Positions 56,693-64,000 of a stretch of 64,000 nt of DNA are shown in pieces. Numbering within the stretch: position 1 is the stretch's first letter; each line of letters begins with the position of its first letter. The notes under the pieces were generated by a model. That model saw only the letters and a list, made by a program, of their open reading frames with translations, was not told the DNA's origin and did no database searches. The stretch is taken from positions 143,213,041 through 143,277,040 of the forward strand of contig NC_081406.1 of NCBI RefSeq assembly GCF_030272615.1. The letters run 5' to 3'. The position numbers and the translations under genes were made by a program. This DNA is from Cryptomeria japonica (Eukaryota; Streptophyta; Pinopsida; Cupressales; Cupressaceae).

Positions 56693-57639
56693 TGATGCTA
56701 GAAACTGACTATATATGAAACAACTAGTGAAGTGGGGAGGAAGACTAGTAGAAGACACATCATGGATCTTATAAGAAAATATGGAGCGGCTTGGATTTTC
56801 TCTTGAACCAACAAAGTGTGGGACTTACTTTTCAATTAACCTTGAGTGTTTGGTGTAGGAGTATCCCAAAAAACCTTACCATGTTTCACCGCATTACATC
56901 CATTTAGCTTGCGACAATGAAAAAAGAATCAAAGACTGTATATGGTGAAATTTGGAAGACTAAAACTGTTATAAAAGCAAAGAAGATTCAACCACATAAA
57001 ACCCTAGTTCTACAATGAAAATCCACTCTAAACCAATGAAGAACTTGAAACATGCAAAAACATAAAAAAAAAAAAATATTATACCATTCACATGCTTGGT
57101 AGGGTTTGATTTCAATTGTTTCCTATTTCCATTGATCTTGTTTGATATGGTTGCTCTCTAATTTTGTATTGTACACAAGAGCTCAAGAAAGAATGGATTG
57201 TAGTTATGTAGTTGCTTGAGTGATTGATCGCATATGTAGTCATTAGGGTTCTTAGAGATTGATGATGAATCCTCTTATATAGAGAACACCTTAGAAATGG
57301 AGGGCTAGGATTAAGAGGTGAAAGGATAAATGGTTGGCTCAAATTAAGGGGGTAGGTATAGGAAATGGGAAAATATTAGAGAGGTGGTTAGGATAAAATC
57401 AAAATATGAATGATAAGTGTAGTGGAGGGAAAATACTAATGAATTAATTAAATAAATATAAATTGATTTAATTAATAGAAGAAGTGGGGCCAAATAAATA
57501 AATAAAATATTTATTTACTTTAGGGAAAGACTATAAAAGGCTTAGTGAATTAATCAAATAAATAAAAATTTATTTAATTAATAGAAGGCTTGAGATAAAA
57601 TAATTAAATAAATATAGGATAATTTTAGGTGTCTACAAA
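56693..57639 (-). repeat. LTR fragment of the TGTAGACACC type
   Basis: On the minus strand it starts TGTAGACACCTAAAATTATCC at 57639 and runs through alternating TTAATTAAATAAAT phrases, a TATA box, and the usual leader-like sequence. The end is not defined (a T-rich string at 57060-57075 lies inside). It has the same opening as 40709-42043 but opposite orientation. No body is attached. Confidence 0.6.
57271..57284 (-). promoter_or_regulatory. LTR TATA box
   Basis: CTCTATATAAGAGG on the minus strand, about 355 bp inside the LTR. It is a canonical plant TATA box in the right orientation for LTR-driven transcription. Confidence 0.6.
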
Positions 57640-57671
57640 GGCAACACACAAACACACACATATATTAGAAT

Positions 57672-58491
57672 GTTCTGATACCAGGAGTAAAATGAGAGGG
57701 GGGGGGTCAGTACTCAATTCAATTATAAACCTTAAACTGGAGCAAAAATCAATGAATAATATAACATGAAAGCACAACACAGATAACACCAAAATTTTGA
57801 CGTGAAAAACCCAGAAAGGGAAAAACCACGATGGGAAACCCTACCCACAATCAGATGAATACTCTGCAGTTGTATTGTGAATGATTACAATGGGGTCTGC
57901 ACATGCAGAAAGACCAACAACCTAGAAAGCACTGCTCATCACAAAGGGAAGTCTTAGTGACTTACAAAATCATCAAACTACAATCCAAAAAACAAAGAAC
58001 TATGAAAGTAGCATCTACTAATGCCTGATACAGTTCCAGTTAAGCACTAATGTTTGTCCTACAATACAAAACCTTTCCAACCTTTGCTGAATGATATAAC
58101 CTTGTTCGCTCATAAACCAATCTTTGATAATGTAGACTTAAATAACCATAACCATCGATACATCATGACCAAATTACATGAAGAAGTCGCCCATCAACCT
58201 TATTGACAAGTTCGGCTAAACCCTAAACCCATAAACCCATAATTACAAAAATTACATCACACGATATCACCAAACCAATATTATGATTTACATTACATAG
58301 CATGGACCTAAATCAAGTAACCAAACAATTAAATCCACTAGGAATTCCGCTAACCAAAATCCAACATGCTTCACTAGCCGGTAGAAACCCTTAGTGAAAG
58401 TTTAACCGGATCCAAATAGGACCACCATAACAACACGACATCCAATGAAAAGTCATTAGACACTCGGCATATGATCAAGAAGCACCAACAA
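57672..58491 (-). repeat. Copia-type LTR fragment with primer-binding site
   Basis: Minus-strand LTR from TGTTGGTGCTTC at 58491 to CCCCTCTCA at 57694, a 9-base spacer, then TGGTATCAGAACA (57685-57673), a clear copia primer-binding site. The body that should follow to the left is absent, so only the LTR and priming site remain. It contains 'ATTTTGACGTGAAAAACCC' and 'GGGAAAAACCACGATGGG' (57792-57838), the phrase shared with other LTRs here. Confidence 0.75.
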
Positions 58492-58884
58492 ATAAAAACT
58501 GATTCCATAAGTCGGACCCAAAATCCACTGATGAAGTCACCAAATAGAGCATACCGGTAAAGATAAGATATGTAGTCAAAGAATTCTGATTACGGATGGA
58601 TACTCAGGTGATTTAAAGCATTTACTAGAACTTATATGCAGATTATGTGATCTGTTCAGTTTTCCTAGTTGCATTTATGACAGTGAAAAATTAGGGTTAG
58701 TGACAACAGAAGGGAAAAAGTTAAGTTATTTCCTCACACAATGATCGAGCATTCTGAAGAGCGATTTCTAGAGCATTTCAAGAGTCCAAAAGCGATTTGT
58801 GTGAGCATCTACATTCTAAGAGCATTTCACCATATGACAAAATCTTGATGTATTTATCATCTGCTAAAACCCTAGTTATCTATC
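58492..58884 (+). other. Leader-like sequence before the gag-like gene
   Basis: Non-coding. Phrases 'AGCGATTTCTAGAGCATTTC', 'AGCGATTTGTGTGAGCATC' and 'AGAGCATTTCACC' recur at 58760-58835 with about 35-bp spacing. It ends in 'AAACCCTAGTTATCTATC' just before the ATG at 58885, typical of a retroelement leader. Confidence 0.5.
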
Positions 58885-59618
58885 ATGGCTTCTTCATCAA
58901 ATGTTGATACTGCTTTGGTGGTGGAAATCAAGAACCACCCTCATCCAGAATTTAAGAAGCATCCTTTCAAATATCTTTTGGATGATCCTTTTGGGAGCGT
59001 TCTCAAGCATTTTCCATGGTGTTCTTCATACCGAGGACATCCATTGTGACATTGAGGAGCTTGGGAGCTATGATTTGTCCTACATGTTCACTGAAAATCT
59101 GATTACCGACAATCAGCTGAAGTTGGAATATGCATATTTGTAGAGGAAGGGTTTCACCCAGTTTATGGAATTTTTGATATTTGACGAAGTTGAAGGGGTC
59201 CGATATATTCTCAGCTGCATTCATGGGGAATTCATTTGGTTGGACCAGCCTTACAAAATCACTGAGGAAGTTATCAATAATCTCACATGCCTACACAATG
59301 TTAGAGTTTTGCTCGGCCCTAGGTCAAAACTCTCCAGCACCAAACTCTGCAAGCTCACTGGTGCCACCTTGGATAGTCGATTGATGAGAGGTGATGATAT
59401 CAGAGATATTGATGTGAAATTTACAACAATGGTAATCGAATACAAAGTCTATCAGTCAAACCGACTGAACTCTATCTCTAGTAACAACATCCTTATTGCA
59501 CATCAAATAGTGAAGGAGGATGCACACTTTGACCTGTGCAGTGTAATACTGAAGGAACTAATGTCAAACCTTCATAAAATAAAACAAGAAAAATACATTC
59601 CGATATGGATATTTTGTT
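58885..59618 (+). pseudogene. Retroelement gag-like ORF, 5' part
   Basis: Starts 'MASSSNVDTALVVEIKNHP' at 58885, then a frameshift near 59000 joins 'AFSSIFHGVLHTEDIHCDIE'. After a TAG at 59141-59143 the same frame goes on as 'FTQFMEFLIFDEVEGV', 'PYKITEEVINNLTCL' and 'LDSRLMRGDDIRDIDVKF', then 'LNSISSNNILIAHQIVKED'. The FME...E-x-I-x-x-x-T pattern resembles the LINE-borne ORF at 60762-61499. The coding sense runs into the LINE insertion at 59619 and resumes at 62629. No enzyme motif is visible. The gene probably encodes a gag-equivalent of an uncharacterised LTR element extending past the right edge. Confidence 0.6.
59604..59618 (+). repeat. Target-site duplication of 3' LINE, left
   Basis: TATGGATATTTTGTT, identical to 62629-62643. 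Confidence 0.9.
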
Positions 59619-59928
59619 CTGATTAATTAAAAAATAGTTTTTCAAGACCCAAAACCTTTACAACATAGATAGAGAAAAAGCACCAAGAAGATCAGTGCTT
59701 TAAAGTCTGCATACAAAAGGACTAGCCAAAAGACCAGCGAACAGAAAGGACAACTAAACAACAAAAAACAACAAAGAAATAGAGAAGGCGCTACACAGTA
59801 ATTTTATTTAGTAGGTCCTCCGCCTTAATCACCAGCTCGTAATAGGTGGCCCCGACAACTTTTAGGTCTTCCAGATCCTTGTTCGGTTTCTTTTCCTTCC
59901 TCTTGCCTCTAGTGCGAGTTCTGGGACC
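59619..59928 (-). other. 3' untranslated region of the LINE
   Basis: Non-coding after the ORF3 stop at 59929. It ends in an A/T-rich tail instead of a pure poly(A). Confidence 0.6.
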
Positions 59929-60758
59929 TTAAGCTTCCCCTGTTCCTTTAGCTTCTGAGTCTATGTCTTGGATTTCCTTTTCATCATGTAGTTTGCTAAT
60001 GAGAGTGTGGGTGTTGTTAGCTAAGATCTTTAGGATACTGAGGCTCTGTTCAGCAATGTTCTTCAGACACTCCTGAATTTTACCAATTTTGCTAACGGTG
60101 TCCGAGAGGGTTTTATCGCTAGTGTCAGCAAGGCTTTTCCTTTCTAGCAAATCCTTCTCAATCTTCTCAAACCTGGGGTTGAAAGCATCTCTGATGTTTT
60201 TAGCTTTGGCAATGGTGTTTTTCAGGTCCTCAATATAGTCGGCCATAGTATTCCCTTCCCCAGTATTAATGGTTTCCAGAATCAAGACTCTGTTGCAGAG
60301 TTTTTTGTTTTCATCCACAGCTTTATTGTAACCATTAATGAGCCACTCCATAGTTTCCTTGAAACAATGCAAACCCTTGGAAGGAGAGCCAAAGGGGAGG
60401 GTAGCTTTTCCAGGGGTAACCTGTTCCTCTTTAGGGGTGTGGAGGGCAGAAATTGTGTCGGCAGCCCTAAGAGTCTCTTCCATGGTCTCCTTTTCCAGAC
60501 TCTGATCAACTTCCAGGGCCCTTACTTGCTTGTCGACTTCTGATTCCTTACCAGTCTCCTCTTTCTTCTTGTGCTTTTTCCAAGTCTAGGTATGGTCTTT
60601 TGTTTTCTTCTTTAGCATCCCTTTAAGGTTCTCCTTCTCAGAATCATCTGAGTCCTCCTCTTCCAAAGAGATGTTGATCAGGGGTCTATTTTTTGGTGTT
60701 TTGTCCTTAGAGGATGAGGGTCTTGTTTTGTTGTATTTCCTCTTCTTCTCACTTTCAT
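59929..60758 (-). pseudogene. LINE ORF3, C-terminal charged coiled-coil part
   Basis: The minus-strand sense continues from the upstream part by a one-base shift near 60762: 'EYESEKKRKYNKTRPSSSKD', 'LINISLEEEDSDDSEKENLK', then a TAG near 60587. It goes on through 'KEETGKESEVDKQVRALEVD' and an open 185-codon segment (60483-59929) with 'WLINGYNKAVDENKKLCNRV', 'MADYIEDLKNTIAKAKNIR' and 'SDTVSKIGKIQECLKNIAEQ'. Heptad-like spacing of L/I suggests coiled coil. The composition (acidic, then Lys-rich, then helical) suits an RNA- or particle-binding protein but no domain is recognised. Confidence 0.6.
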
Positions 60759-60761
60759 ACT

Positions 60762-61499
60762 CTAGACATCCATGCTATCCTCTGTGTCAATTGAAGGGTC
60801 ACTATCAGATTCCTCCTCCTCAGAAAAGGCAGAATCAGACATCTCATCCTCAGAATCCACAGAGGGCTGCATCCGAGCAATTTGGTTGGCCTTTAAATGG
60901 TCATAAATTAGGACCATTAGGCCTTGATGCATAGCAATATCACCCAGAGGGTTCTCTTTATAGGCCTTAAGGGATGCATTCATCGAACAAAGCAGGAAAT
61001 AAGGGAAATTAACCTTATCATTGTGCCTAAAGTGATTCAATAGAATAAAGTGATAACCATAAACTTTCGTAAACCTACCATCTAGAGTGATATAACGCAT
61101 TAAAACAAAGAGGACCTCCCTCCAGGGTTTGGCAAAAGCCCTAGGTGGGTAGTAGGTTTTGCTCAACTTTACCAGTCATTTTTTCTCTTTCTTAGTTTCT
61201 GGGTACCTTTCAATAGCTTCTCTGCTGACCTTCCTAACTCTATAGAAGTTGCAACCTTCTCTTGTGAGGCCCGTGGCTTGAGCAATTAAATCTTCATCGA
61301 TTTCGACCATTTGATCGCCCATTTTTAACATGCCCTTCTTCCAGTTCTTGCAGAAAAGACTGGTAACCATACCATCTTGACCATGGAGTCTCTCCATGAA
61401 GTTCAAGAGACCACCCTTCTGTAGAATACCCCAAACCTCTTCCTTTTGTTTCCATTCTTTACAGCTACTTGGTTCATATCGCCTCCTATTTCCACCCAT
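60762..61499 (-). pseudogene. LINE ORF3, N-terminal domain of uncharacterised retroelement family
   Basis: ATG at 61499 ('MGGNRRRYEPSSCKEWKQKE') is the best start; codons further upstream in this frame overlap the ORF2 end. Blocks: 'FMERLHGQDGMVTSLFCKNW', 'IDEDLIAQATGLTREGCNFY', then a single TGA at 61176-61178. After it come 'PRAFAKPWREVLFVLMRYI', 'GYHFILLNHFRHNDKVNFPY' and 'MHQGLMVLIYDHLKANQIAR', ending in an acidic stretch 'EDEMSDSAFSEEEESDSDP'. It aligns with 43501-43971 and with 418-915. Apart from the TGA and one later shift it is well preserved, so the protein was probably made when the element was active. Function unknown. Confidence 0.65.
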
Positions 61500-61656
61500 G
61501 TTGTCGCTGCTCACGGCCAAATTTTGAAACTTGCAGAGCAAATTAACCAGAGAGCTTTTCGAAACAATAAAATTTACCCAGAAAGCGTGAGAGTTAATGG
61601 CATTGATATTATAATGAGTGATTTTCTCATTATTATAATAACTCAAAGTACTAACA

Positions 61657-62628
61657 TTAGTACTTTTCATAATTATCTTGTCCATCAAGAATCTTTGGAG
61701 TGCTTCTATATCGCTCATTACTAATGATTTGCCTAACATCTTTGGGGAGTCCGCATTCACCCGTCCACGTGGTAATTTCCTCACTTTTAACCACCGCATT
61801 GGCAGCCCAGTCAGCAGAGCCATTGGCCTCCTGGTAGATGTGGTAAATATGACATTTTTTAAAGGTGCTAATAAGGTCAATAGCGGAGGTGATTATGTTG
61901 TGAATCGACCATGAAGGTTTTGAAGTCCCCTTAAGACACTTTATAATATTATTTGAATCCCCTTCAATCCATAGATAGGGGCAGTTCCATTTTTTGGCTA
62001 GGAGGATGCCTTGAAGAGCTGCTATTGCTTCAGCTTTATGGTTGGTTTGGGTTCCAATAGGGACAGCAACCATTTCCTTGCAAATTCCTCTGTCATCTCT
62101 TAGAATAGCTCCACAACCTGAAGGACCTGGGTTACCTTTGGTAGCACCATCAAATTTAACTTTGAACCAACCATGAGGAGGGGTTTGCCATTTAGCTTCA
62201 AGCCTTTTATTATGGTTGATATTAGGACCATCAGTGATCTTCATATTCCATACCCTTAAGATATTTGATTCCAGTGAGTTGTTCGAGTAATAAGGACCCT
62301 CAATGATCCCTATATTTTCCTAAATCGACCATTAAATTTTTTGGAACACAATATCCTGATTGGGGGAGACATCCCTGAAGATTTGGTTATTTCTTTCTTT
62401 CCATAGTCCCACAAGATGTGAGGAAGAGAGAGCTGCCACAAACATCTCAAAAAAGAGTTAGTCCATTTAATATTCCAGGAGGAGAATAGATCACTGATGT
62501 TATTAGGAAACACCCAGGCAATACTAAAGCTCTTGAGAAAACTTTCCCAAACTAAGGCTGAGAAGGAATAGTGGAGGGCAAGGTGGTCCACAGACTCTTC
62601 CTCTTGAAGGCACAACACACATCTATGG
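61657..62628 (-). pseudogene. LINE ORF2 C-terminus (zf-RVT and RNase H)
   Basis: Open segments 62618-62310 and 62244-61657. The first has the zf-RVT block 'CVLCLQEEESVDHLALHYSF' followed by 'LVWESFLKSF'. The second is RNase H: 'WFKVKFDGATKGNPGPSGCG', 'NHKAEAIAALQGILLAKKW' with the catalytic E, 'LWIEGDSNNIIKCLKG' with the D, and 'YQEANGSADWAANA'. The active-site residues D, E and D are all present, unlike in the LINE at 4676-12387. Stops near 62310 and a short gap separate the two segments. The rest of ORF2 was lost by 5' truncation at insertion. Confidence 0.88.
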
Positions 62629-62643
62629 TATGGATATTTTGTT
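62629..62643 (+). repeat. Target-site duplication of 3' LINE, right
   Basis: TATGGATATTTTGTT, identical to 59604-59618. Confidence 0.9.
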
Positions 62644-64000
62644 ATATGTTTGGCATTTCACTTTTTAAATATGGTACTGGGATATGGTAAAATACAGTGG
62701 GCTTTTAATAGACCGATAGTTGCCCAGATAACATAAATTTTGGATAGTCAAGGTGATAAGTAGGAGAAAGCCAATTTATGGGCATTTTTTAAAACCTTCC
62801 AAGAAGAGATGAAAAATAGGGCTAGAATCCCTAAAGAGATTGTAGAAAAATATAAAGATACTATTTGTTTTATGGTAAATAAAGATGAATGTGTAATGGA
62901 GGTAGTCCAACCTAAAATAGTCTAGATCATGCCTATGGGCTATGAATTGGATGAGGTCACATTGGATGCTTATGCACAACACTTATTGCAAGCTCCAATT
63001 GACGAAAAGGAAGAAAAATTTGGCACAACCCAAGAGAAATGTTTAAAAGTTCATCAGGAACAAGTTGCACCGGCTATAAGGAAGATGACCAAGGTTGCAG
63101 TTGAAACTTTAACCAGTGAGGGTCATGATAGGGATAAAATTGAACAAAAGGTTAAAATCCTTGAATCCTAGTAAAAGGAAGAGATGAAGCAGAAGAGAAA
63201 GGAGGAAAGAGAAGCAAGGAAGGCATCTCAGACCACTTCTAATGTGGTCCCAATTTCAACAGAGACATCCAAACAACCGAAAGCACCATCTGGTGAGCCT
63301 ACCAGTCCTAAGCCACAAGAATCAATGAAAAGAAACCAAAAAGCGGCTAGGCAATATATGACTGTTTCTTCAGAGGAGACAAACTTTGATGTAGAAATCA
63401 AACAAGATCTGAAGAAGAAAGGTGTTTTTGTAAGGGTTGTGAGGGAGAAGAAGGAAAAACAAAAGAAATAACCAACAAAGGAGCATCCCCAGAAGAATCC
63501 CAAAATCACCATTGTACATAAGCGAAATCCTAAGGGTGATGAGAAACCTAAACCGGAAGCAAAAAGGAGAACCGACAAGAAAAAATTAGATGTTCAAGAT
63601 ATTATAGATCAAATCATTAATGACGGTAATTTGGATAACATTTCTATATTCTTTGATGATTTTGATGATAAAGATAAGAAGTAGCTCGAGGAAGCTTTTG
63701 TTTTATATCTTGATTCTTTTAGTAGGGCATTAATTGAATTACAGAAAATTTTGCCTAAGTGTATGATAAGTTGAAGGTCACCAAATTACATGCACAAACT
63801 CTGGACTGGCAAATAAAACATGTAGAATTAGTTAATCTTTGTCCATTAATAACCCCTCTTGGGATAGCAGATTTGATCAATAAAACTGGTTCAACTGAAT
63901 TCAATCCTAAACACTGGATAAATAACTTGATGTTAGAGAAATTTGAAGAAATCAGGAAAGAAACAATAGATGTTTGGGTCAGAATTATTTTAAGTCTAGG
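62644..64000 (+). pseudogene. Retroelement gag-like ORF, 3' part, runs off the window
   Basis: Coding sense resumes after the LINE: 'AFFKTFQEEMKNRARIPKEI', 'YKDTICFMVNKDECVMEVVQ', then a TAG at 62923 and 'MPMGYELDEVTLDAYAQHLL'. Two adjacent stops (63169-63174) precede a Lys/Glu-rich helix 'KQKRKEEREARKASQTTSNV', a Pro-rich stretch and 'AARQYMTVSSEETNF'. TAA at 63469 follows, then basic 'KPKPEAKRRTDKKKLDVQD' and acidic 'FFDDFDDKDKK'. After a shift near 63765, 'LHAQTLDWQIKHVELVNLCP' and 'TEFNPKHWINNLMLEKFEEI' continue to the edge. The order (globular part, charged linker, acidic box) parallels ORF3 of the inserted LINE. Confidence 0.6.

Larger units (their letters stand above)
59619..62628 (-). 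mobile_element. 5'-truncated LINE with an extra downstream ORF
   Basis: 3010 bp between perfect 15-bp direct repeats, minus strand. The 5' end (62628) starts within the zf-RVT region of ORF2. RNase H follows, then about 1.6 kb of a second coding sense (ORF3), a 300-bp 3' region and the end '...ACTATTTTTTAATTAATCAG'. There is no poly(A) run. Since the TSD encloses both ORF2 and ORF3, they moved together in one insertion. Confidence 0.85.

Noticed and set aside
60671-60934. 87-codon plus-strand frame
   Set aside because: Antisense of the acidic end of the LINE-borne ORF3.
63228-63578. 116-codon minus-strand frame with Phe/Ser-rich segments
   Set aside because: Antisense of the Lys/Glu-rich coding region of the gag-like gene.

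Overview
The window looks like nuclear DNA from a very large, repeat-filled plant genome. I favour a gymnosperm, probably a conifer, but that is an inference. The evidence is a base composition of roughly 35% GC (estimated by eye), plant PPR (pentatricopeptide repeat) proteins, plant-type LINE ORF1 proteins with a DUF4283-like region and CCHC knuckle, Ty1/copia and Ty3/gypsy elements, and stacked insertions of many ages. I see no bacterial operons, no rRNA or tRNA genes and no CRISPR arrays. No coding sequence in the window is open from start to stop as a full-length gene. Almost everything is a retroelement or a pseudogene, so most 'genes' are annotated as broken reading frames.

Layout, left to right. 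1-2192: G-rich start, then a decayed copy of an uncharacterised retroelement ORF. 2193-4467 (-): P-class PPR pseudogene with recent internal repeat expansion. 4676-12387 (+): full-length L1-type LINE with target-site duplication (TSD) and poly(A). 12404-15544: AT-rich intergenic DNA with a repeat family (R1) and a long CT microsatellite. 15545-22775 (-): a fairly young Ty1/copia element with a deletion through its 5' LTR and gag. 22786-25958 (+): short, internally deleted Ty1/copia element. 26253-38941: copy A of a composite repeat (CT tract, antisense PLS-class PPR fragment, gypsy pol). It is split by a 7.4-kb non-autonomous LTR element (29431-36846, minus strand) that carries gag and protease but no reverse transcriptase. 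39180-44000: gypsy gag remnant, LTR fragments, direct repeats and another uncharacterised ORF remnant. 44000-48220: an island richer in GC with a repeated C-rich/ATTCTA/G-rich motif and a tandem array of about 75-bp period. 48541-56692: R1 copy 2 followed by copy B of the composite repeat, here split by an ORF1-only 'half LINE'. 56693-58491: two LTR fragments. 58885 to the right edge (+): a retroelement gag-like gene split by a 5'-truncated LINE (59619-62628, minus strand) that carries an extra long ORF downstream of its RNase H.

How the parts relate. The nested order gives relative dates: the composite repeat was duplicated, then copy A received the gag-only LTR element and copy B received the half LINE. 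The LINE at 59619-62628 landed inside an already existing retroelement gene. Proteins of one uncharacterised, apparently retroelement-borne family appear at 418-915 (+), 43501-43971 (-), 60762-61499 (-) and probably 58885-59618 (+). The most unusual items are the extra ORF inside a LINE unit bounded by TSDs, the ORF1-only LINE, the 75-bp array, and the PPR fragment carried inside a duplicated retroelement-containing unit. All homology statements come from reading translations by eye; no database search was run.
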